From Thermoplasmatota archaeon (GTDB taxonomy: Archaea > Thermoplasmatota > Thermoplasmata > Thermoplasmatales > Thermoplasmataceae): DNA of 40,723 nucleotides. The notes beneath the pieces were generated by a model. That model searched no databases. It was not told the DNA's origin and was given only the letters and a program-made list of their open reading frames with translations. A program made the translations under genes and the position numbers. Location: the NCBI GenBank assembly GCA_023379845.1, contig JAMCPG010000049.1, positions 1-40,723 on the forward strand, read 5' to 3'. Position 1 is the stretch's first letter, and each line of letters opens with the position of its first letter. This document shows, in pieces, positions 16,813-24,247 of the stretch.

Positions 16813-17853
16813 ATGCTGATGCCTGATCCTGACCCAGTACCAGATGAATTCGACGCCGAATCGAAAGCCTACTTCGGAAATCAGGAAAGCAGGGCTACAA
16901 GAAACACTAAGGGCGTAGTGAAACAGGATGCGGTTGTTGCGGACATCCGTTCCCTGATGTCCCGTGGAAATCGGGGTTACTACCTGGTAAAGTCCTATGC
17001 GCTTGATGAGATTAATGCAATACTTTTTGAGTCCTGCAAGCAACTAAATTCTCTGGGTTTGAGGCCGGAACTTGCTCCAAATCTTGAAAAAGCACTGCAA
17101 AGGAATGATTCAGGAGAGCCAAAAATACGTATCATAACAGAAGATTACATAGATTTCTCCAACGTGAGAAATAAAGAGACAGTTGCCCAGATCATAAATG
17201 GAAACGCTGGATTGCATTTGGATGGTGTCTATCTTGTTATTGGTATTGCAGAACAGACTTACAGAAAACTTGCAAAACCATCTCGTGAACTCATAGGATC
17301 TCGAGGAAATGCCCCGAAGTTTTATGAACTCATAAGCGCAAATTCTATCGTTCACCGCTACTATATTACTGCTATTTTAGTGACCCTAATTTTCGGCTTA
17401 ACTTATACTTTCTACTCAGCTAAGCTCTTTTCTGCAGGCTTTGATAACTTAGCAGTTATGTACATAGTGCTGTGGTTCCTCGTTCCGTTTATTTTTTTCA
17501 TTGTATTTAGAAAGGAACACGGGCATCGCCAATTGTACGTGATACCTCTAATTGCGGCATTTTTGTCCACTTTGATGTCTGGTGGAATCCAGGGATCCTC
17601 TGTAAGTTCGAGTGGCCCGTTTATTTATTATGGTTATCCATTCCTCTACTATGACTATTATCGGGCACAAGTCCCCAGAGGTGCTCTATTTACATCTCAT
17701 TATTTGGTGTTCGGGTTCAGCTGGCTAGGCTTATTCCTTGACCTGATAGCATGGTTTTGTATTTCGATTATCGCCGCTGTCATTGCAGCCACTGTATGGT
17801 CGAAATACGGCCGCAAGATATTATCAAAGATAACCCCTGTACCAGAAAGTTAA
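16813..17853 (+). CDS. membrane protein of unknown function
   Basis: The 346-residue protein has a soluble N-terminal half and a membrane C-terminal half. Residues 1-175 are hydrophilic with no known motif. From about residue 185 there are four to five hydrophobic segments, with a Tyr-rich loop (YYGYPFLYYDYY) around residue 280 that probably lies outside the membrane. The C terminus is basic and cytoplasmic. The ATG lies 20-25 bases after ctaatatatac, so a leaderless transcript is likely. Family unknown; no transport or enzyme signature seen. Confidence 0.6.
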   Translation: MLMPDPDPVPDEFDAESKAYFGNQESRATRNTKGVVKQDAVVADIRSLMSRGNRGYYLVKSYALDEINAILFESCKQLNSLGLRPELAPNLEKALQRNDSGEPKIRIITEDYIDFSNVRNKETVAQIINGNAGLHLDGVYLVIGIAEQTYRKLAKPSRELIGSRGNAPKFYELISANSIVHRYYITAILVTLIFGLTYTFYSAKLFSAGFDNLAVMYIVLWFLVPFIFFIVFRKEHGHRQLYVIPLIAAFLSTLMSGGIQGSSVSSSGPFIYYGYPFLYYDYYRAQVPRGALFTSHYLVFGFSWLGLFLDLIAWFCISIIAAVIAATVWSKYGRKILSKITPVPES

Positions 17854-18062
17854 TAGTGGCAAGAGGGTTAAATCTGTAACTTCAACTTATTCACATCTTG
17901 TGCAATGAAGAAGAACATAACCAAATTTAAGCTTCATTGTCAGGACGAGTAAGTGAGGCTGATAAAAGTCGCCTGCGAGTCGCAATAGAGCATAAATCAC
18001 TGGACTTAGTTTATTGCTAAACCCGGTAGGCAAATATATAGAATAGATTGTATTCCTTCGTC

Positions 18063-18431
18063 ATGGCATCGCCCAGAAAGGTCACTGGAATTATGGCTGC
18101 CCTAATCGTAGTCATAATCTCGATACTCCTGTTCTATCTTTCCTATATTGACATCGGGAACAAAGAAGAAGCATTTGTTGTTATAGGATTGATTTCGGTT
18201 CTTTTTGCCTTGATTTCGTATCTGATGCATGCCTTCATCTCGCAGGTAAAGGTAGTAACGGCTTTTGTATGGGTATATTACGCATTTGGGGTTGCCAGCA
18301 TGGTTTATGGTACAGCTATAATCAAGTTTGACGTTCTATACCTCATATTGGTACTGCTCTTCGTTCTGGTATCTATTGCGTTTATTTATTGGCGGCTCTC
18401 AACCATGATCTCGGATCCAACTTCAAAATGA
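18063..18431 (+). CDS. small four-helix membrane protein
   Basis: The 122-residue protein consists almost entirely of four hydrophobic segments (residues about 8-28, 36-60, 64-84 and 88-110) with short polar loops and a polar C terminus. I do not recognise the family. The ATG at 18063 is chosen because an aatatataga box lies about 26 bases upstream; a TTG five codons earlier is less likely. It lies alone between two gene-poor gaps of about 200 bases in which I see nothing further. Confidence 0.55.
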   Translation: MASPRKVTGIMAALIVVIISILLFYLSYIDIGNKEEAFVVIGLISVLFALISYLMHAFISQVKVVTAFVWVYYAFGVASMVYGTAIIKFDVLYLILVLLFVLVSIAFIYWRLSTMISDPTSK

Positions 18432-18649
18432 AACAGTCATTTTGAACTTTTAAGTATTCATTTCAAATGGAAGTCCGAACATCTCATAGCTGTGAATTGT
18501 AGGACTTAAGGAATAAGTTCTGCTGTAAAAGCTGGGTCTTGTAATCTGGCAAGATGGTGGATCAGAATAACAAAGTCACTTTGACCACCTGATGTCAGTT
18601 ACTGCAATCAGGTCCAAGCATTGTTATCACAAACATATAGGAATGTGTC

Positions 18650-19210
18650 TTATTTGCCGAGAGTATTCTTTTTATCCGCAATTGAATCAAACAACTTCGT
18701 TATCTCATCAACAGATTTACCCTTTGTCACCGGCATTATTTTATAAAATATTACCACGGCCGTGACTGAAAGCACTGCAAATACGACAAGGGACCCGGCG
18801 ATATGAATAGAACTGTCCATATAAGGGAAGATCTCTATTATCGCAAAATTAGAAATCCAGTCAATGAATGCTATAAGGGATGCAAGTGTCCCTCTGTATT
18901 CTGTTGGAAAATATTCGCCCTGTATAATCCATCCAGTACCGCCAACTCCAAATGCAAAGAATACTATGAATATAGAAATAGCCACTAGCATTCCCACGTC
19001 CTGTCCTGCGAACTTGAGTATCGCGCCAATGAATCCAAATAAAGCCATTCCACCGTAACCGATCAGTGCTAGTTTTCTTCTTCCAACCTTATCTATATAT
19101 TTAAAACCTATATATGTCGCAACGACGTTTACAACAGCGAAGATTGATGCAGCCTCAATAACAAAAATTTCTGACGTAACCGGGCTGGTAGTAGAGGAAA
19201 AAATGTGCAG
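18650..19210 (-). pseudogene. 3' part of an MFS sugar-porter-like gene split by the casposon
   Basis: This fragment encodes the last 180 or so residues of a major facilitator superfamily carrier. It shows the loop motif YIDKVGRRKLA between helices 8 and 9, then FGVGGTGWIIQGEYFPTEYRGT, typical of the sugar-porter C-terminal half (E-x-F-P-T-x-x-R). The frame is open right up to the casposon and reads through the target duplication as LHIFS. Joining it to the 5' part at 24374-25269, with one duplication copy removed, gives an unbroken junction and 481 codons in total, a normal length. The fragment alone lacks a promoter and start. Confidence 0.9.
19197..19210. repeat. left copy of the casposon target-site duplication
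   Basis: The 14 bases gaaaaaatgtgcag directly precede the left inverted repeat and recur exactly at 24374-24387 after the right one. A 14-bp duplication fits the 14-15 bp reported for casposons. Because the next base is g on both sides, a 15-bp reading is possible on one side. Confidence 0.93.
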
Positions 19211-19413
19211 GTGTGTAGTATTTATCCCACGTTTTGGGCGATTTATTCACTCATTAAAATAAAAGTCAGTCAATAATAATCATTAAAATAAAAGTCAGTC
19301 AATACTAATCCCAGTTCAAAGACAGAATCGTGCCTATTAAACCGCAAACAGTAAGCCGTTAGAGATGCAAATAATAGAGTCGGATTCAATATTTATTGGC
19401 TTATAGTTAAAAT
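19211..19413 (+). repeat. left terminal inverted repeat of the casposon (203 bp)
   Basis: Read inward from gtgtgtagtattt, this segment is the exact reverse complement of 24171-24373; I compared it segment by segment and found no mismatch. It contains two direct copies of a 25-bp word beginning tcattaaaataaaagtcagt (19251-19275 and 19280-19304, 29-base period). The last 21 bases also encode the final six codons and stop of the casposase. The ends are the likely casposase substrate. Confidence 0.95.
19251..19304 (+). repeat. paired 25-bp direct repeats in the left inverted repeat
   Basis: Two identical 25-bp units (19251-19275, 19280-19304) are separated by four bases. The same pair occurs mirrored in the right repeat (24280-24304 and 24309-24333). 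About 40 bases lie between the element tip and the first unit. The arrangement suits a pair of binding sites for the casposase or a replication protein. Confidence 0.7.
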
Positions 19414-20250
19414 GTCTGTAAATTCATTTAAAACTTCCTTTGTCTCATTCTCTATGGGTGCTATTGGCTTCAAGTATTTATTTATTTTATCTTCCCGAAT
19501 CAAATAATAGCCGTTTTTTGTTAGCTCAAAATCTGTTTGTTTTATTCTTTTCTCTTTAGCCATTTCTATAACTATATTGTCTATATTTCCACGTAGAAAC
19601 TCAATTAAATCGTAAGTGAGTGAAAGCTTGTTATAATTAGGTTCGTGCAAAAAAGAAGCTTGGTAATCATAGCCGTAATATTGAATTTGAGTAAGAAGGC
19701 GATGTTCGATTAAGCCATAATAGAAATTTAGAACGGCGTTGATAATATTAGTCGCTTTTTGATTAGATGCGAGATAAAAGCCTTTCCTACCAGAATAAGC
19801 ATAGCCATAGCTCGTTATCAAGTCTTGGAATCTCGCAAAATATTCGTTTGAAAAAACCGATTCTATATCGCTTGTAAGTAATGGTAGCTTATGTTTTCTA
19901 AGTATTTCTTGATATTTTTGCTTCTTAGCTTTTATTATTTCATCTGCAACCTTTTTTCTATTGTTAAGGTATAAGTCATATTGCAACACTCTATTACCGA
20001 AGTTAGCGTTATTGTTTTCTGGTATGACGTGATAAAGTATCTCTCCATTTAAGTTATGTAAGGTCATTGATATGCGTTTCAAGGCAAACAGCCGTAAGGC
20101 ATAGATTGAGATATAACCGCTTTTTGCGACTATCATTATGTTTGATATTTTATCCATTTCTTGAATTACATAGTCTTGCTCATTTATTTTGATATTCACT
20201 CCAGAAGCCGTTATTTTCACGGTTGGTTTAGACACAAACAATGTATTCAT
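19393..20250 (-). CDS. Cas1-family integrase of a casposon (casposase)
   Basis: The 285-residue protein follows the Cas1 plan. An N-terminal beta domain begins MNTLFVSKPTVKITASGVNIKI, aligning with the usual Cas1 start. A helical domain has Glu136 in NEYFARF, NAVLNFYYGLIEHRLL, His202 in SFLHEPN, and Asp214/Glu217 in YDLIEFLRGN. These are the E-H-D/E residues that bind metal and catalyse end integration. I chose ATG 20250 over one 12 codons upstream for this alignment and because ttatatttt lies about 22 bases before it. The last six codons lie in the left inverted repeat. It probably inserts the element at 14-bp-spaced staggered cuts. No cas2 or CRISPR is nearby. Confidence 0.92.
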   Translation of the reverse strand: MNTLFVSKPTVKITASGVNIKINEQDYVIQEMDKISNIMIVAKSGYISIYALRLFALKRISMTLHNLNGEILYHVIPENNNANFGNRVLQYDLYLNNRKKVADEIIKAKKQKYQEILRKHKLPLLTSDIESVFSNEYFARFQDLITSYGYAYSGRKGFYLASNQKATNIINAVLNFYYGLIEHRLLTQIQYYGYDYQASFLHEPNYNKLSLTYDLIEFLRGNIDNIVIEMAKEKRIKQTDFELTKNGYYLIREDKINKYLKPIAPIENETKEVLNEFTDILTISQ

Positions 20251-20303
20251 AATACCATAACAAAAACTAAAATATAAGGCTTTCAAGTCGTAAAGATGAG
20301 ATT

Positions 20304-20346
20304 AAACATATACATATTGAGAGACCAACTGGTCTTAAATGGTGAG
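20304..20346 (+). promoter_or_regulatory. casposon operon promoter with perfect palindromic operator
   Basis: Between the divergent casposase and ribbon-helix-helix genes lies catatacatatt (a TATA box, about 20306-20318). A perfect inverted repeat AGACCA-ac-TGGTCT follows at 20322-20335, then the ribosome site ggtgag at 20341-20346, before ATG 20350. A protein bound to the palindrome would sit between TATA box and start site and block transcription. The ribbon-helix-helix protein encoded next is the obvious candidate; this is inference. Confidence 0.6.
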
Positions 20347-20349
20347 AAA

Positions 20350-20505
20350 ATGAAAGTAGATAAAAGTGGAAGAATCGAAGTAAAGGTATGGGTGAACAAA
20401 GAGGTTGCCAATTTGTTTAAGGAATTGGCAAGAGACCACGGTATGACAAGGTCAGAAATGTTTGGTGATTTGCTGACTCAATATATCGCAGAAAGGGTGA
20501 GTTAA
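20350..20505 (+). CDS. ribbon-helix-helix DNA-binding protein of the casposon
   Basis: The 51-residue protein has a single ribbon-helix-helix fold: strand RIEVKVWV, helix NKEVANLFKELARDHG, turn, helix MTRSEMFGDLLTQYIAERV. This matches CopG/Arc-type repressors, which bind palindromes as dimers. The frame is open 18 codons upstream, but ATG 20350 is preceded by ggtgag and the upstream part covers the TATA box and palindrome. It is the first gene of the casposon operon, two bases before the next gene. It probably represses its own operon and perhaps the casposase. Confidence 0.8.
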   Translation: MKVDKSGRIEVKVWVNKEVANLFKELARDHGMTRSEMFGDLLTQYIAERVS

Positions 20506-20507
20506 AA

Positions 20508-20897
20508 ATGATTTGTAATATTTGTAAGAAGTACAGTAGCGATGCATCACAAGTTGGTATACGGCAATTTTACATTCACGGAAAACTAAGAAGCTTTGTT
20601 GTATGTTTAAAGCCTGAGCATCCAAACGCACTAGAAATATTGACGCAAAAGGTAGATACCGAAGAAAAAGCAATGATAGAGAGACAGAAAAAGATAGAAG
20701 AAGATGCCAAGAAGGTATTAGCTGAAGAAGAAAAAAGAAAAAGAGAATATGAAGAACAGATAGCAAGGGAAAAAGAAGAAGCTACTTATAAAAGGTCTAT
20801 GCATAACTTTGAACAGCTAACAAATTTGAATCCAAGAGCAATGGCTGAGATATTTAAAAGGCTAAAAGAAGCATACGAATCACAAAATAAAGAGTGA
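20508..20897 (+). CDS. casposon protein with N-terminal cysteine motif and long coiled coil
   Basis: The 129-residue protein begins MICNICKKY, with a further Cys and His (CLKPEH) 28 residues later, which could complete one zinc site. Residues 47-90 are a strongly charged Glu/Lys/Arg helix (EEKAMIERQKKIEEDAKK and onward) predicted as a coiled coil. A polar tail follows. No family recognised. It lies two bases after the ribbon-helix-helix gene and six before the next. Coiled-coil and zinc parts suggest a structural or protein-binding role, possibly in complexes with DNA. Confidence 0.75.
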   Translation: MICNICKKYSSDASQVGIRQFYIHGKLRSFVVCLKPEHPNALEILTQKVDTEEKAMIERQKKIEEDAKKVLAEEEKRKREYEEQIAREKEEATYKRSMHNFEQLTNLNPRAMAEIFKRLKEAYESQNKE

Positions 20898-20903
20898 GGC
20901 AAG

Positions 20904-21491
20904 ATGACAGTGTATCGATGTGATACTTGCTCATATCAAACGAGTCGATTATATAACCTAAACAGGCACAAAAAACGACATCTTAAGAATACTGAATTAA
21001 GAAGTGAGCAACTCAATGAGCAAGTGAGTGGTAGCTCAAAAGTTCTTAAAAATGAGCAAAAAGTTCTTAAAAATGAGCAAAAAGTTCTGAATCGAGTAGC
21101 TCCGAGTAGCTCGGAGATACTCAGTGAGCAACCGAGCAATGAGCAAATGAGTAAAAAACGAGCAGGTACAATCATCTTTGATTCAGATGAGCTTTTAAAG
21201 TTAACAAATAACGAAGAATATACAGCTGAGCAAGAACGATTGATAAGGGAAAAAGAACTTCCAAACCAAATCATAGATGTAAGTGAAAGATTGGCAAAAA
21301 CAACCAAACCATTTATAAAGAAAAACACTGAGAGAATAGAACCTAAGAATTCAAAAATTGGTCTTGGTTTACTTGCGTTAATATTGTCTTTGCTTTTCCT
21401 TCTTTTATTCTGGAACGATATTAAAAACTTCATTTCTGGATTTAAAAAAGGTTCGTTGGTTGGAAGCGATTTTACGATTGTAAGAGAGTGA
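20904..21491 (+). CDS. casposon protein with C2H2 zinc finger and one membrane segment
   Basis: The 195-residue protein opens with one C2H2 zinc finger (YRCDTCSYQTSRLYNLNRHKKRH, residues 4-26). A low-complexity middle follows, with VLKNEQK repeated twice, coming from a 21-bp tandem DNA repeat at 21038-21079. Near residue 150 comes one hydrophobic helix (IGLGLLALILSLLFLLLFW), with a short basic tail. It may tether DNA to the membrane, a role known for membrane proteins of protein-primed replicons; this is inference. It is part of the tight operon. It has no recognised family outside the finger. Confidence 0.75.
   Translation: MTVYRCDTCSYQTSRLYNLNRHKKRHLKNTELRSEQLNEQVSGSSKVLKNEQKVLKNEQKVLNRVAPSSSEILSEQPSNEQMSKKRAGTIIFDSDELLKLTNNEEYTAEQERLIREKELPNQIIDVSERLAKTTKPFIKKNTERIEPKNSKIGLGLLALILSLLFLLLFWNDIKNFISGFKKGSLVGSDFTIVRE
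21005..21170 (+). repeat. cluster of GAGCA words with tandem and palindromic repeats
   Basis: Within the coding sequence of the zinc-finger/membrane protein, the word GAGCA occurs eight times in about 165 bases, mostly as TGAGCA. The cluster includes a 21-bp tandem repeat (21038-21058 and 21059-21079) and the palindrome CCGAG-tag-CTCGG (21102-21114). The density is far above that of the rest of the element. It may reflect Ser-Glu-Gln coding bias or an iteron-like protein-binding region. Confidence 0.5.
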
Positions 21492-21496
21492 TTTAG

Positions 21497-21658
21497 ATGT
21501 CTGTTAGTGTGCTGGTATGTTATAGATGCGGTAGCGAAGATATAGAACTAATGAGAGAGAATAGCCATACTTACGTTTACCGATGCAGAGAATGCGGCTA
21601 TCGATTTGTAAAAAAGAAGGTTGGTAGTAAAATATGGCAAGACTACAAAAGAAACTAA
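21497..21658 (+). CDS. small casposon zinc-ribbon protein
   Basis: A 53-codon frame starts at ATG 21497, five bases after the previous gene, and overlaps the next gene by 25 bases. It has two CxxC knuckles, CYRCGSED and CRECGYRF, 26 residues apart, the pattern of a zinc ribbon such as those in transcription factors or primases. The tail is basic. Spacing and the zinc ribbon make it credible despite its size. A DNA- or polymerase-binding role is likely but not shown. Confidence 0.7.
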   Translation: MSVSVLVCYRCGSEDIELMRENSHTYVYRCRECGYRFVKKKVGSKIWQDYKRN

Positions 21659-22140
21659 AGCAATTATTAAATGACGGCTATTCTGCAAACAAGATAGCCA
21701 AGCTATTACATAAGCGGAAGCAAGATGTTTTAGCTGAAATTCGCAAGATACAAAACAAGCCTATAAATCCTAAAAAGATAACAAATCCTAAAGGCAGAAT
21801 TGGAAGCATTGAATTGGACTTACCTTCTAAGGCGTTTACTGAAGCTTTATATAAGCAAGGCTATCCTATTGAGTACATCGTTAAACTGGTAAACAAGAAG
21901 CATAGCGAGACTTCTAAAGCAAAGATAAGAAGGTATCTGAAAGAATACAAGAAAAACAATCCCGAAGCATTAGATAGCCATAACGCAAATATGCGATTAT
22001 ATAAGGCAATGGGAAAATACAAGCAACATATCGATGCAAAATTTTTCAGAGAAACAAAAGAGCACTATTTCCAAGAGTTTGATAGCCAATTTAAAGAAGG
22101 AAGCCCTACAATAGAGATAGATTTAGCAGAGGAAGGTTAG
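21634..22140 (+). CDS. casposon helix-turn-helix-like protein; candidate terminal protein
   Basis: The 168-residue basic protein has two helix-turn-helix-like segments: residues 8-35 (LKQLLNDGYSANKIAKLLHKRKQDVLAEI) and 68-102 (EALYKQGYPIEYIVKLVN, then a basic helix). An acidic C terminus follows. Each segment pairs a G-Y-S/P turn with a recognition-like helix, as in resolvase or sigma-type HTHs. It lies four bases upstream of the polymerase gene. In protein-primed replicons the terminal protein gene often sits beside the polymerase, so this is a candidate primer protein. Nothing in the sequence proves it, and it may simply bind the inverted repeats. Confidence 0.7.
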   Translation: MARLQKKLKQLLNDGYSANKIAKLLHKRKQDVLAEIRKIQNKPINPKKITNPKGRIGSIELDLPSKAFTEALYKQGYPIEYIVKLVNKKHSETSKAKIRRYLKEYKKNNPEALDSHNANMRLYKAMGKYKQHIDAKFFRETKEHYFQEFDSQFKEGSPTIEIDLAEEG

Positions 22141-22144
22141 AAGA

Positions 22145-24247
22145 ATGAAATTTTTTAATTCTATGTCGTCAATCAATGCCTTCGATACCGAAGCCCATTC
22201 TAATACTCTTAAGGTAATATGCGATGCATACGGTAATTACTATGAAAATGATAACAATCCAGATAATCTGTTAGATTGGTTGTTTACTTATGCTTGTGAT
22301 TTAAACTTCTTATACAACATTGATTATGACGCTTCTATAATTTTCCGTGCTATAATGCCTGAGATAGACAAAGAAGATAATGGCATATATCACTATAAAA
22401 GCTATGACATCTATTACATCAGCAACAAATCGCTTATGATTAAAAAACACGAATCTAAAACAAAAATAAGGACAGTAAGGATTTATGATATTGCTCAATT
22501 TTATAAGAACGAGAAAGGCTATCAGCCGTTAGATACAGTAGCAAAAGAAGTATTAGGGATTGGTAAGAATAATGAAGAATTAGAGATTAATAGGCAACAA
22601 ATAGGAGAGATTGAAGGCTATTATGAACAAAACCGTGAAAATATAATAAAATACTGCAAAAATGACGCATATATTACTATGTTATTAGCCAAGAAAAAGA
22701 TACAATCAATCATACCAGTATTGAAAGGTCAGATACCTAAAACATACAATAGCAGTGCTTCTATTTCTAAAGCCTATCTGTCAATTTTCCACGTAGATTT
22801 ACGCTATCAATATTACCGCTTGTTATCACAATTACCAGAATATAAGAAAGCGGTTAGGATAATTGAAAATTCTTATTTTGGCGGTATTTTCTATTTACAT
22901 AGTTTAGGCAAGGTATCTAATGTCTATGAATATGACATAAATTCAGCATATCCTTACGCAATAACACAATTATATAACCTAACAGACGCAGAAATTAGAT
23001 ATACTAACAAATATGAGAATGCTGACTATGGCTTTTATCACGTAAAAATTAGAAATTTAAGTGATTTGCCAATACATTACAGAACTGGTGCTACTGATAT
23101 AACATATATCAAGTCTAACGACTATGTAGAAAATTATTTTACTGGTGCTGAGCTTGATTATTTCAGAAAATACCATTCAAAAGACATACAGTTTGAGATA
23201 ATAGAAGGTATTGTAATCAATACAAAGAAGAAATTAGAATTTCCAGACTACAAAAAGCTATATCAAAAAAGAAATGAAATCAAGCAAGAAATGAAAGAAA
23301 AGAAAGAAATTGAAAAAATTTCAGGCATAAAATTAGGCTCGTTAGAAGACGATATGTCTCAGTGGTCTTACAAAACTGTATTAAACGCATCTTACGGTTG
23401 CTTCGCAGAACGTAAAAACGGTTATACAACGTTCACGAATCTGATATATGCTTCTTATATCACGGCTATAACACGAATTAAGATATATGAAATAATCGAT
23501 AAAGTTGGTTGGAAGCACATAAAAGCCGTAATGACCGATGCGGTATTAACAGACACTAAAATTGACGATGTAAATTTCAATAACAATGAGTTAGGTTGCT
23601 TTAAATTAGAAGGTTATTTTGACACAGTATGGTTGTATATGAATGGTATATACATTTCAAAAATTGGTAATAGAATTACATTACATAATCGAGGCTTCCC
23701 TTCTTTGACTAATTCCGACGACTTATTCAATGCAAAAGGCACAAAATTACGAATAACAAGAAAAATGAAGGTAATTAAGATAAAAGAAGGCATAATACAA
23801 CATAGAAAACAAGACATAGGAAAATTTACAACACAACAAAAAGAATTAGATTTAGAGGCTAATCGCTGGAAATACACGTTAGATGTTGATAAGTTGAAAT
23901 TCGAATACCTAAAAGACAATGAACTAATAACAGATTTTTCATATAACATTGAACTACAATTCAAATATACAGAAAAGCCTTTTGAAAAGCCGATAGATTA
24001 CAAGGCAATAAAAGATATGCTATGGAGATTGAAGAATTGGAGAATACCAGAAATTAAGCAATACAACATACAGAAAATTAATTATGAAGCAGAATTAAAC
24101 AAAATTGCAATTGGAGAACATAGATTAAGAGATTTTAAGCGATTCTACAAGCGTTATAGCAAGAACTTAGATTTTAACTATAAGCCAATAAATATTGAAT
24201 CCGACTCTATTATTTGCATCTCTAACGGCTTACTGTTTGCGGTTTAA
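22145..24247 (+). CDS. casposon family B DNA polymerase, probably protein-primed
   Basis: The 700-residue enzyme has a 3'-5' exonuclease (Exo I FDTEAH with Asp14/Glu16; Exo II N58-x3-D62; Exo III Y170CKND174). Polymerase motif A is YDINSAYP with Asp264, motif B is KTVLNASYG at 410-418, and a short motif C VMTDAV has Asp465. The first Asp of the usual DTD is replaced by Met463. About 140 residues separate motifs A and B, space for the TPR1 insertion of protein-primed polymerases. The size is also typical for that class (570-800). It should copy the linear casposon from its ends. The last 25 codons lie inside the right inverted repeat. Confidence 0.92.
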   Translation: MKFFNSMSSINAFDTEAHSNTLKVICDAYGNYYENDNNPDNLLDWLFTYACDLNFLYNIDYDASIIFRAIMPEIDKEDNGIYHYKSYDIYYISNKSLMIKKHESKTKIRTVRIYDIAQFYKNEKGYQPLDTVAKEVLGIGKNNEELEINRQQIGEIEGYYEQNRENIIKYCKNDAYITMLLAKKKIQSIIPVLKGQIPKTYNSSASISKAYLSIFHVDLRYQYYRLLSQLPEYKKAVRIIENSYFGGIFYLHSLGKVSNVYEYDINSAYPYAITQLYNLTDAEIRYTNKYENADYGFYHVKIRNLSDLPIHYRTGATDITYIKSNDYVENYFTGAELDYFRKYHSKDIQFEIIEGIVINTKKKLEFPDYKKLYQKRNEIKQEMKEKKEIEKISGIKLGSLEDDMSQWSYKTVLNASYGCFAERKNGYTTFTNLIYASYITAITRIKIYEIIDKVGWKHIKAVMTDAVLTDTKIDDVNFNNNELGCFKLEGYFDTVWLYMNGIYISKIGNRITLHNRGFPSLTNSDDLFNAKGTKLRITRKMKVIKIKEGIIQHRKQDIGKFTTQQKELDLEANRWKYTLDVDKLKFEYLKDNELITDFSYNIELQFKYTEKPFEKPIDYKAIKDMLWRLKNWRIPEIKQYNIQKINYEAELNKIAIGEHRLRDFKRFYKRYSKNLDFNYKPINIESDSIICISNGLLFAV

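Noticed and set aside
19251-19304. Two spaced direct repeats in the casposon end, at first glance like the start of a CRISPR array
   Set aside because: There are only two units, the spacer is four bases, and the same pair is mirrored in the other end. They belong to the inverted repeats.
20936-21433. A 165-codon minus-strand frame inside the casposon operon
   Set aside because: It is antisense to the zinc-finger/membrane protein and its Ser/Phe/Leu-rich product mirrors the low-complexity codons of that gene.
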